Shown: positions 6,113 to 13,775 of the stretch, one piece after another
Position numbering within the stretch: the stretch's first letter is position 1
Layout of the letters: each line of letters starts with the position of its first letter
Made by a program: the position numbers and the translations under genes
Notes under the pieces: model-generated
Told to the model about the DNA's origin: nothing
Seen by the model: the letters and a program-made list of their open reading frames with translations, nothing else
Databases searched by the model: none
NCBI GenBank assembly: GCA_034428715.1
Contig: DAOUHE010000357.1
Coordinates: 1-13,775, forward strand
DNA: 13,775 nucleotides
Direction of reading: 5' to 3'
Source of the DNA: Io17-Chloro-G2 sp034428715
Lineage (GTDB): Bacteria > Chloroflexota > Dehalococcoidia > Lucifugimonadales > UBA3495

Positions 6113-7471
6113 ATGGCTCAACCCTATGAACTTAGCGTCGCCCAATCAGCTGATGAGATTCGCCAGGGACGCCTTTCGCCGGTGGAACTGGCCGAAAGCT
6201 TGTTGAGAAGGATCGACGAACTGGAACCAGATCTGCAGGCTTGGGTCACCATTGACCGGGAGGATGTTCTCAGCGCCGCCAAAGACCGGGAGACAGACCA
6301 GAAAGCTGGGCGAACAACGGGGTTGATCCACGGGGTGCCCGTGGGCCTCAAAGACATTTTTTACACCGAGGGCATGAAGACCACCGCCTGCTCCCGGATC
6401 TACGCCGATTTTGTGCCAGATCACGACGCCACATGCGTGGCTAGGATCAAAGCGGCCGGCGGGATCGTCATGGGTAAGGCCGTCACCACCGAGTTTGCCA
6501 CGTCGGACCCTTCTCCAACGCGTAATCCTTGGAATTCGGCCCACACCCCCGGCGGGTCCAGCAGTGGCTCTTCGGTAGCGGTGGCCACCCAGATGTGCGC
6601 CGCGGCCCTTGGTTCCCAGACCGGCGGCTCCACCTGCCGCCCCGCTGCCTACAACGGCATCGTTGGTCTGAAACCCACCTACGGCAGGATAAGCCGTTAT
6701 GGCGTGGTGCCGGTTAGCTGGTCGTTGGATACCGTGGGCATACTGGTGCGCACCGTTGAAGACGCCGCCACCATGCTCCAGGTGATGGCCGGCCATGACC
6801 CCAACGACCCTGGTTCATCCACCGAGCCCGTCCCCGACTTCCTTCAAGAGATGAGATCGGCGGAACGCCCGCCCCGCATCGGATTGGTGTCTGGTTTTTT
6901 CAAGGAACATTCCACCAACGAAGTTTGGCAACATACCCAGGAGGCGGTTCAAAAGCTGGCGGGGGCTGGCGCCACCGTTCAAGAGCTCGAACTGCCTCCG
7001 AGTTTTGCCTCGTGCCACAGTTGCCAACGGGTAGTGATGAACGTGGAGTGCGCTGCGTTCCATCAAGAATTCTTCCGCCACCGGGCAGACGAATATGGCC
7101 CCAGGATCAGGTCCGGAATCGAGATGGGGTTATTGGTGTCCGGCGTCGACTATTTGAAAGCCCAGCGCCTGCGCCGGGTCTTCCGGCAAGAGATGGCCGG
7201 GATGCTCCAAGGCTACGATGTGGTGCTGACTCCGGCAACACCTGCGCCGGCGCCCAGGGATCTGAACACCACCGGCGACGCTGCCTTTCAGTCGCCATGG
7301 ACCTCCAGCGGCCTCCCCACGGTAGTCATTCCGTCTGGTATGAGCCAGGACGGTCTGCCTCTAGGAATTCAACTGGCGGCGGCTCCTTGGCAAGAAGGGA
7401 AGCTGCTGGGTGCGGCCCAATGGGCGCAAAAAACGCTTGGAGTCAACCTGTCTCCTCCCCAAAACGCCTGA
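6113..7471 (+). CDS. Amidase 1, amidase-signature (AtzE/GatA-like) hydrolase
   Basis: This is a 452-residue amidase of the Ser-cisSer-Lys signature family, which hydrolyses C-N amide bonds to acid plus ammonia or amine in the cytosol. The catalytic triad is visible: K80 (VGLKDIFYT), cis-Ser S149 (PGGSSSGSS) and nucleophile S173 (TGGSTCRPAA), at the same 24-residue spacing as in FAAH. The C-terminal part (SGLPTVVIPSGM, GLPLGIQL) is also typical. ATG 6113 is preceded by GAGGG at a 6-base spacing. A GatC-like small gene lies just upstream. It is paralogous to amidase 2 further right: both have 452 residues by their best starts, the catalytic residues fall at identical numbers, and 46 of the first 82 positions are identical by eye. 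The substrate is unknown, and the family covers amides, ureas, biurets and aminoacyl-tRNA. Confidence 0.93.
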   Translation: MAQPYELSVAQSADEIRQGRLSPVELAESLLRRIDELEPDLQAWVTIDREDVLSAAKDRETDQKAGRTTGLIHGVPVGLKDIFYTEGMKTTACSRIYADFVPDHDATCVARIKAAGGIVMGKAVTTEFATSDPSPTRNPWNSAHTPGGSSSGSSVAVATQMCAAALGSQTGGSTCRPAAYNGIVGLKPTYGRISRYGVVPVSWSLDTVGILVRTVEDAATMLQVMAGHDPNDPGSSTEPVPDFLQEMRSAERPPRIGLVSGFFKEHSTNEVWQHTQEAVQKLAGAGATVQELELPPSFASCHSCQRVVMNVECAAFHQEFFRHRADEYGPRIRSGIEMGLLVSGVDYLKAQRLRRVFRQEMAGMLQGYDVVLTPATPAPAPRDLNTTGDAAFQSPWTSSGLPTVVIPSGMSQDGLPLGIQLAAAPWQEGKLLGAAQWAQKTLGVNLSPPQNA

Positions 7472-7658
7472 TACGTCTCCGCCTCATCTCTGCAACATCA
7501 TGGTCATGGACCCACTGATGGCAGAAAGTCCTCATCCTGGTTCACGAATCGGGTTGAGGAATCCCTTACCCTGTTCCGCTCAAACCCTTCCCTTTAACAA
7601 GGCATCCTAATCTAAGGGTATCGCGTTCCTAATTTATTATTTGTTGGCGGAGAAAAAG

Positions 7659-9074
7659 GTGAACGAGGCATTTGACCTGGTAGTCATTGGGGGAGGTTCC
7701 GCGGGACTTACCGCGTCGGAGTTTGCCGCCCAGCTGGGTCTGAAAGTGGCCCTAGTAGAAAAGGACCTACTGGGCGGCGATTGCACTTGGACTGGCTGCG
7801 TTCCCAGCAAGGCCCTTCTCGAGATCGCCAAGACCGCGCATCAAATCACTGGAGCCTCGGCGTTTGGGATAGCCTTCCAACGCCCTACCGTGGACTTCAA
7901 ACAGGTCATGGCCAAAGTGCGCGCGGCCATCGGCCGGGTTTATTCCAGGGAGGAGCCATCCTCCATGGAAGCCAAGGGGATTCGGGTGATCCATGGGGAG
8001 GCACGGTTCATCGATCAACACACCGTTGAGGTTGGTGAAAACCAACTTAAGGCGCGGCGCTTTCTAATTGTGACCGGCGCCCGGCCATTGATACCTCCCA
8101 TACCGGGCTTGAACGAAACGAGCTTTTTGACCTACCGGTCGATTTGGGATTTGGAAGAATTGCCCGCCAACCTGGTTGTCATGGGAGCAGGCCCAATTGG
8201 GTGTGAGATGGCCCAAGCCTTCTGCCGGTTGGGCAGCAGAGTGACCCTGGTCGAAGGAGCAGACCGCATTCTTCTCAACGACGAGCCGGAAGCGGCCCAA
8301 GTGCTGGCACATCGATTGACTCAAGAAGGCATCGACCTTCGGCTAGGACAGATGGTGGAGCGGGTCTCACAGAACGGCAGCGGCGTTAGCGTTGCTCTAT
8401 CGCGAGAACGATTGGAGGCGGATGCCCTGTTGGTAGCGGTAGGACGCCGGGCGAACTTGGAGGGCCTGGATCTGGAGCAAGCCGGGGTCACCTGCGGCTC
8501 CCAGAGTATCAAGGTCGACCGGCACTTACGAACATCGCAGAAACATATTTTCGCCGCGGGAGACTGCGCCGGCGGTTACCAGTTCACCCACTATGCCGGA
8601 TGGCAGGGACTCATGGCCGTTCGCAACGCCTTTTTGCCGGGTTCCGCACGCGGGGTGTTGGATTCGGTACCATGGACAACCTTCACCGACCCAGAGGTGG
8701 CCCATGCTGGGCTGACCGAGGCCCAAGCGCAGGCCAGGTTCGGCAGCGGCTTTAAGGTTTCCACCCGGCCAATGGCCAGCGTGGACCGCGCCGTAACCTC
8801 AGGGGACGAGTCTGGATTCATCAAAGTGTTGCATAAATCGAACGGGACGATCCTGGGCGCTACAGTGGTGAGTCCAAGGGCTGGAGAAATGATCCACGAG
8901 TGGACCTCGGCCATCGATAACGGCCTTAAACTAGGCGACATGGCCCAATCAATCCACGTCTATCCTACCTACTCCATGGGGAACATGCAGTTGGCGGCCC
9001 AAGTGCATGTCGAACAGTTATTGTCTGGCAAAATGGGAAGATTGCTCAGAGGATTGGCCCGGCTGGGACGATGA
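7659..9074 (+). CDS. MerA-like FAD-dependent disulfide oxidoreductase
   Basis: This is a class I pyridine nucleotide-disulfide oxidoreductase of about 471 residues. It has the FAD dinucleotide fold VVIGGGSAG (from 8), the redox-active disulfide C42/C47 in GGDCTWTGCVPSK, the NAD(P) fold GAGPIG (G176-G181) and the second FAD motif AAGDCAGG. The usual dihydrolipoamide-dehydrogenase dyad HxHPTxSE reads HVYPTYSM here. The acid-base His is therefore Y435 and its Glu partner is M440, and there is no C-terminal Cys pair or HMA domain as in true mercuric reductase. It belongs with the MerA-like, substrate-unknown branch. An acidic residue after the second nucleotide-binding strand (VTLVEG) favours NADH. 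I prefer GTG 7659, with GGAG six bases upstream, over TTG 7641. It follows amidase 1 by 187 bases and converges on the TPR gene. Confidence 0.9.
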   Translation: MNEAFDLVVIGGGSAGLTASEFAAQLGLKVALVEKDLLGGDCTWTGCVPSKALLEIAKTAHQITGASAFGIAFQRPTVDFKQVMAKVRAAIGRVYSREEPSSMEAKGIRVIHGEARFIDQHTVEVGENQLKARRFLIVTGARPLIPPIPGLNETSFLTYRSIWDLEELPANLVVMGAGPIGCEMAQAFCRLGSRVTLVEGADRILLNDEPEAAQVLAHRLTQEGIDLRLGQMVERVSQNGSGVSVALSRERLEADALLVAVGRRANLEGLDLEQAGVTCGSQSIKVDRHLRTSQKHIFAAGDCAGGYQFTHYAGWQGLMAVRNAFLPGSARGVLDSVPWTTFTDPEVAHAGLTEAQAQARFGSGFKVSTRPMASVDRAVTSGDESGFIKVLHKSNGTILGATVVSPRAGEMIHEWTSAIDNGLKLGDMAQSIHVYPTYSMGNMQLAAQVHVEQLLSGKMGRLLRGLARLGR

Positions 9075-9090
9075 CACCGGTTTGATTTTG

Positions 9091-9119
9091 GTTCTAGCGG
9101 CGATTCCCGGCGCCAGAAC
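9091..9119 (+). other. Hairpin between convergent genes
   Basis: GTTCTAGCG (9091-9099) pairs with CGCCAGAAC (9111-9119) with one mismatch, between the ends of the oxidoreductase and TPR genes. No T tract follows on either strand, so it is a weak terminator candidate at best. Confidence 0.35.
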
Positions 9120-9128
9120 AAGCCGGGG

Positions 9129-9617
9129 TTAGGGCACGGGCGGCATGAAGGCGGCGCTGATCACCGCGGGATCATAGCCCAATTCCTCCGCTTTGTCGGC
9201 GTCGCTGTTTGCCTTTACGCTATAGCCCTGGGCATCGTAGATGACGGCGCGCCCGAAATATGCGTTGGCCAAGGCGGATTTGTAACTATGATATTCCCGG
9301 GTTGCCAGCTTAAGCACCAATTGATCTTCGCGGTTGATGACGTCGTCGTAATCCCACAACGCCTTGGCCCAATCTCCCATGGCCAACCAGGCATCAGCCC
9401 GTTTGACGCAGGCTTGGACGAAGTCCTGGTTTAGCTCGATCGCCTGATCGTATTCATCGATGGCATTTTGGAACCGGCCCTTTTCATGCCAATCCAGGCC
9501 GGCCTTGAAGTGGTTTTCAGATGGGTCACCACCGAACAAAAAAGGAATCACAAAGACGATGACCACACCAACCAGCGGCGTCGCGATGATCAACAGATAA
9601 GCGATTTTTAATCCCAT
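9129..9617 (-). CDS. Membrane-anchored TPR-repeat protein
   Basis: This 162-residue protein has one N-terminal membrane helix (about residues 4-29, a long run of I, V, L and F after a single Lys) and a soluble part with tetratricopeptide-like helices. One clear TPR is at about 33-66 (AGLDWHEKGRFQNAIDEYDQAIELN). A second follows at about 67-100 (ACVKRADAWLAMGDWAKALWDYDDVI) and a looser third near 117-150. TPRs bind partner proteins, so this is probably a small scaffold at the membrane. The specific role is unknown. ATG 9617 has only a weak AGGT upstream. It converges on the oxidoreductase and is co-directional with the cyclase, but a 276-base gap with inverted repeats separates them, so it is likely an independent transcript. 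Confidence 0.8.
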   Translation of the reverse strand: MGLKIAYLLIIATPLVGVVIVFVIPFLFGGDPSENHFKAGLDWHEKGRFQNAIDEYDQAIELNQDFVQACVKRADAWLAMGDWAKALWDYDDVINREDQLVLKLATREYHSYKSALANAYFGRAVIYDAQGYSVKANSDADKAEELGYDPAVISAAFMPPVP

Positions 9618-9893
9618 CTAGCTACCTGTCTGGGAACTGGGGGTGTCCGGCGGCTTGGTCAAAGATCCATGGATGGCCGCCGGGATGAGTCTGGGTCCAC
9701 AAAAAATGAGACCCACCGCGGGAGCCCCTCCCCCTCCAACCTATACTTTCCAGCCGGAGGGAAAACCCGCGATGGATGCTCAGTTATGTTATTAAGCCAA
9801 CCCGCCCAAGTTTAAACCAGCAAATCAGCTCTCGCTCCGATAGCGGCACGCCTAGCGCCGGGGTGCCTGCACCTGATTGGATTTGGGCGGTCC
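9618..9893. other. Intergenic region with inverted repeats
   Basis: No gene is seen. An 8-bp inverted repeat CCGGCGGC/GCCGCCGG (9647-9654, 9676-9683) encloses a 10-bp palindrome ATCCATGGAT (9665-9674). A further TGGGTC/GACCCA pair (9692-9697, 9710-9715) and small hairpins near 9845-9867 follow. This is the 5' side of the TPR gene and the 3' side of the cyclase, so the repeats may end the cyclase transcript or regulate the TPR gene. Confidence 0.4.
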
Positions 9894-10019
9894 TTAGAAT
9901 ATGGCGATGGGGTTGACCGGAGACCCGGTTGTGTTATGCAACCTCAAGGGACCGATGGACACCAAAAACTCCCAGCGGTTTCTCTCACTGCAAGCCTGGG
10001 CGACTTCGTCCAGATTGGC
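9894..10019 (-). pseudogene. C-terminal end of the cyclase-family gene, out of frame
   Basis: In the neighbouring minus frame lie about 41 codons that match the normal end of large cyclase-family proteins: ANLDEVAQACSERNRWEF, a PLRL strand and GSPVNPIAIF before TAA (9896-9894). The main frame should join here but misses by one base at 10020-10021. It is therefore the true C-terminus of the next gene rather than a separate one. Confidence 0.8.
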
Positions 10020-10840
10020 TTGTCTAGAATCCAGAGCCCCATGGCCGTAATGCCTACCTGGTGGATGGGACTTTGCACCGTGGAGTATTGGGGAGGGCTT
10101 ACGTCGTTGCCGGTGTCCGACCCCAACATGGCAATCCCTCTCTCGTGGAACAGTGGAAGGCAAGCCGCTTGGCAGGCCGTCGAGCCGGCCGACCGGTCGA
10201 CGGGCCCTTCCAGATTCCTGCGGTGGAGCTGTCCCGTGCGGATCAGCAGTACGTCGCCCTCCTCCACTTTGAAGCCGCAGCGTTCCTCGGCCCGTAGTAT
10301 GTCTTCGGGCATAACCCCTTCGCCACGTTCCACCCAGTCAGTTCCCCTGATCATGGGAACATCCACCAGCACTCCTCTGGTGACGATTCCGTTTTTGGCT
10401 TCCTCCACCGAGCACACGGTTGCTCCCAGGTTGGTGGAAACCATGTGCGCTGGATTTCCGTTGTAGGTTTTGCCTTCCCAGAAAAAGTGGGCCAGGCTGT
10501 CGACGTGGGTGATGGTGTAGCCGTGGAAGATCATCCCAAAATAATCGGTTGCCGCCGCGTTGGGCCTGGAGGTGACCTTGTCACCGCTGGCCCAACCTTC
10601 TCCGCTCTCTACCATGAAATGCACCGGCGGGTTGGGCGAGTCCAGCGATGCTTCGAAATGAACGGTCCGCGACAGGGTGATTGTGGTCCCCTCTTGGACG
10701 GTGGCGATGGCCCGTTTGGTCTTCTCGGCGGTTATCAGGTTCGGAGCGCCCAGCTGATCGTCGTCGCCCCATCGTCCCCAATTGGAGAGGGATTTAAAAT
10801 AACCCAGAACTTCTTCTTCGGTAGGGATGTTGGCCTGCAT
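9944..10840 (-). CDS. Cyclase-family metal hydrolase (kynurenine formamidase-like), frameshifted
   Basis: The frame from ATG 10840 encodes a large cyclase-family (PF04199-type) protein. Relatives include kynurenine formamidase and isatin hydrolase, which open amide or cyclic amide bonds with a metal centre. Seen are the N-terminal WGRWGDDDQLGAPNLI, the metal motif FHGYTITHVDSLAH (a variant of HxGTHxDxxxH), DVLLIRTG and the late GSDTGNDV and HQVGITAMGLWILD. After that D the frame fails: it reads KPIWTK to a stop at 9944, whereas the neighbouring frame carries the expected end to 9894. One base missing at 10020-10021 explains this. Repaired, the protein would be about 315 residues, normal for the family. 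AGGAG six bases before ATG 10840 fixes the start. The repeat-rich gap upstream separates it from amidase 2 on the same strand. Confidence 0.88.
   Translation of the reverse strand: MQANIPTEEEVLGYFKSLSNWGRWGDDDQLGAPNLITAEKTKRAIATVQEGTTITLSRTVHFEASLDSPNPPVHFMVESGEGWASGDKVTSRPNAAATDYFGMIFHGYTITHVDSLAHFFWEGKTYNGNPAHMVSTNLGATVCSVEEAKNGIVTRGVLVDVPMIRGTDWVERGEGVMPEDILRAEERCGFKVEEGDVLLIRTGQLHRRNLEGPVDRSAGSTACQAACLPLFHERGIAMLGSDTGNDVSPPQYSTVQSPIHQVGITAMGLWILDKPIWTKSPRLAVRETAGSFWCPSVP
10020..10021 (-). other. Single-base frame break in the cyclase gene
   Basis: Only two bases (AA on the minus strand) lie between the last correct codon of the main frame (GAC, 10024-10022) and the first correct codon of the C-terminal frame (GCC, 10019-10017). 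One added base gives ILD-N/K-ANLDEVAQ, the usual family sequence. Confidence 0.7.
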
Positions 10841-10858
10841 GTTGTTCTCCTGGTATTT

Positions 10859-12343
<1,485 letters not shown>

Positions 12344-12502
12344 GCTGGGTTTGATCTCCTTGATCAGCATACGGTGTTTATCCGAAAATTAGAGTGGATT
12401 CCCAAAACCAAATAACCCTAACGAACCACCATGCCGCCCCTCGCCGCGCTCATCCGAATGGCAGGTCTTTGATCAAGCCAGTCTGTCTAAATAATAATCA
12501 AA

Positions 12503-12534
12503 GCTGATCGCCGACGGCTGAGTGCTGACCGCTT
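12503..12534. repeat. Degenerate GCTGACC-type heptamer repeat
   Basis: GCTGATC, GCCGACG, GCTGAGT and GCTGACC follow each other, directly after amidase 3 and upstream of amidase 2. It is a decayed copy of the heptamer array at 10956-10997. The rest of the 12371-12539 gap shows no gene. Confidence 0.6.
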
Positions 12535-12539
12535 AGAGC

Positions 12540-13649
12540 TTAGATAGGCGGACGCCGCGTGTGCCATTCGGTGGCTTGCTGGTAGGCGTGGGCCACCCGG
12601 AAAACCGTTGATTCGTCGAAGGGTTTGCCCGCGATCTGAAGGCCGATGGGCAGATTTTCCGGCGTGAATCCGCAGCCGACGGAAAGGGCGGGAAGGCTGG
12701 CCAGGTTGAAGGGAGCCGTGAAGCCTCGCCGTCCGGCAAAGCCCTCGAGAACCTCTTCTTTGCTGTTTATTCCCGCCCGCGTGGGCAGCAGCGATGCCGG
12801 AATCGACGACGTGGGCATTACCAAGACATCCACTTTCTCCAACGCCTCTATGATCTGCCGCCGTAGCATCTCACGCAGCCGTACCGCCTTCTGGTGCACC
12901 TGGGCGGGCATGATGCTGCCGGTCAACAGGCGAATCTGAATATTGTGGTCGTATTGGTCCAGATGGTCGCGGATCCCGTTTTGGTGAACGTTGACCGCGT
13001 CGACCGCGGTCACGGCCGCGGAAATAGCAGCAGAGTCGGCGATCAATGGGATTGAGACATCCTCTAAATGGGCGCCGAGTTCGCCCAACACCGATATGGC
13101 TTTGACCACCCCATCGCGGATGTCCGGGTCAACGGCGTTGGTGTTGACCCGTTCTTGGATCACGCCTACCTTAAAGTCCCGGATGTCTCCGGTCATGGCG
13201 GCAAGGTAATCGGGCACGGGCACGTCCCAGGTATATGGGTCTTTGGGATCATACCCGGCAATGGCAGCCAGCATGATGGCGCAATCGGCCACGGTGCGGG
13301 AGATGGGTCCCGCAATGTCCATTGACCAGGCAGCGCCCAGAACGCCGTAGCGGCTTACCCTGCCCCAACTGGGCCGGATGCCCGTAAGACCGCAGAAGGC
13401 CGCCGGGCCTCGTATGGAGCCGCCGGTGTCCTCCCCCAAAGAGGTGGCACACAGGAACGCCGCCGTGGCCGCTCCCGAACCGCTGCTGGATGTGCCGGCG
13501 TTTCGGGAAAGGTCCCAGGGGTTGTGCGGCCGGCCATAGGGGTGGTGAAACGCATCACCCATGGCGAACTCACTCATGTTCAGCTTTCCCAGCAGCACCG
13601 CGCCGGCCCGTTTCAGGTTAGCGACTACCGTGGCGTCTTCGCCGGGCAC
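12540..13649 (-). pseudogene. Amidase 3 (GatA-like), N-terminus removed by an insertion
   Basis: This frame encodes the last 369 residues of an amidase-signature protein: ATVVANLKRAGAVLLGK, cis-Ser S54 (GTSSSGSG, with Thr for the second Gly of GGSSSGSG), nucleophile S78 (TGGSIRGPAAFCG) and a complete C-terminal domain ending LPIGLQIAGKP. A normal relative has about 100 more residues before this point, carrying the catalytic Lys. Here the amidase sequence stops at GTG 13649 (VPGEDATVV, an internal stretch in relatives), and a TGA lies three codons upstream. The GTG has no ribosome binding site. The break coincides with a TA and the start of an IS630-like element, so the gene was most likely interrupted by transposition. 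Without Lys the fragment should be inactive. Its missing 5' part should lie beyond the element, outside this window. Confidence 0.85.
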
Positions 13650-13729
13650 TAGTAGTCAGTCAAACTTGATATTAATGGTAACGTGAAAGATTGAGCAAAA
13701 GAGCTACCCTGACTCTGGATAGTGTTGAT

Positions 13730-13735
13730 GGGAGG
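13730..13735 (+). promoter_or_regulatory. Ribosome binding site of the transposase
   Basis: GGGAGG lies seven bases before ATG 13743, an ideal spacing. It supports translation of the otherwise very short partial frame at the window edge. Confidence 0.75.
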
Positions 13736-13742
13736 CGGTGGT

Positions 13743-13775
13743 ATGGTCAGGGAAAAGTATGGAGTCCGGCTGACG
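13743..13775 (+). CDS. IS630-family transposase, first 11 codons only
   Basis: The partial frame reads MVREKYGVRLT and runs off the window. IS630 transposases commonly start with a short basic stretch, then K-Y-x-V-x-L-T and an acidic EEER run. This fragment matches the first part, but 11 residues cannot prove the family. Support comes from the strong ribosome binding site, the TA junction and the interrupted amidase. Confidence 0.6.
   Translation, partial: MVREKYGVRLT

Larger units (their letters stand above)
13650..13775 (+). mobile_element. Left end of an IS630-like insertion sequence (partial)
   Basis: From the TA at 13650-13651 the sequence no longer matches amidase and becomes AT-richer. 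It leads into a + strand coding start with an IS630-type N-terminus. IS630/Tc1 elements insert at TA and duplicate it, and the break in amidase 3 falls on TA. The right end and the second TA copy are outside the window, so the inverted repeats could not be checked. Confidence 0.7.

Noticed and set aside
6146..6796. 216-codon minus-strand frame inside amidase 1
   Set aside because: It is the antisense shadow of a GC-rich gene. It is Gly/His/Arg-rich without domain signals, while the sense frame has a full catalytic triad.
6925..7518. 197-codon + strand frame overlapping the end of amidase 1
   Set aside because: It is an out-of-frame reading of the amidase C-terminal domain, without a ribosome binding site or recognisable motif.
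7472..7658. Promoter for the oxidoreductase
   Set aside because: TTAACA at 7594 has no acceptable -10 box at 16-18 bases. The region holds no supported regulatory site or gene.
7659..9074. Mercuric reductase (merA) call
   Set aside because: The GGDCTWTGCVPSK disulfide region resembles MerA, but the HMA domain and the C-terminal vicinal Cys pair are missing and no other mer gene is nearby.
9845..9867. tRNA-like or terminator hairpin GGCAC...GTGCC
   Set aside because: The 5-bp stem has no T tract and no tRNA arms or anticodon layout; too weak to call.

Overview
The window looks like a chromosomal piece of an environmental bacterium, moderately GC-rich, with frequent TTG and GTG starts and Shine-Dalgarno-led genes. 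The gene mix is several AtzE/GatA-like amidases, a large cyclase-family hydrolase, SMP-30 and NHL propeller proteins, a MerA-like flavoprotein and cytosolic GAF histidine kinases. I infer an uncultured Chloroflexota (SAR202/Dehalococcoidia-like) origin. That is a judgement from gene content, not a measurement.

Left third (1-3740, mostly + strand): a two-component system. An OmpR/PhoB-type response regulator (372-1067) sits behind an extended -10 promoter. A soluble GAF-GAF-PAS histidine kinase (1319-3459) follows, but its reading frame is broken near 1850 by what looks like one missing A. Between the two, on the opposite strand, is the C-terminal DNA-binding domain of a LuxR/NarL regulator (1109-1399) with no usable start codon: a gene remnant. 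A strong, nearly bidirectional terminator (3617-3652) closes the region.

Middle (3760-9617): two beta-propeller genes on the minus strand, an NHL/PAL-like protein and an SMP-30-like lactonase. A divergent promoter region (5733-5819) separates the SMP-30 gene from a + strand pair: a small GatC/AtzG-like protein and amidase 1. A MerA-like flavin oxidoreductase follows on the + strand, then a convergent membrane-anchored TPR protein.

Right third (9894-13775, minus strand): amidase 3, amidase 2 and the cyclase-family hydrolase lie in one direction and probably formed one catabolic unit. Amidase 2 has the same predicted length as amidase 1 (452 aa). The unit is damaged. The cyclase carries a single-base frame break near 10020. 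The gaps on both sides of amidase 2 contain GCTGACC-type heptamer repeats. Amidase 3 has lost its N-terminal third, including the catalytic Lys, exactly where a new sequence begins. That sequence, on the + strand, carries a good ribosome binding site and the first 11 codons of what looks like an IS630-family transposase.

Taken together, the locus suggests cytosolic breakdown of amides, lactones or cyclic amides, next to an environmental sensor. It shows clear signs of ongoing gene decay and insertion. No wholly new defence or mobile system is evident. The most noteworthy items are the transposon-interrupted amidase, the antisense LuxR remnant, the repeat-filled gaps and a disulfide-reductase-fold enzyme lacking its usual acid-base pair.
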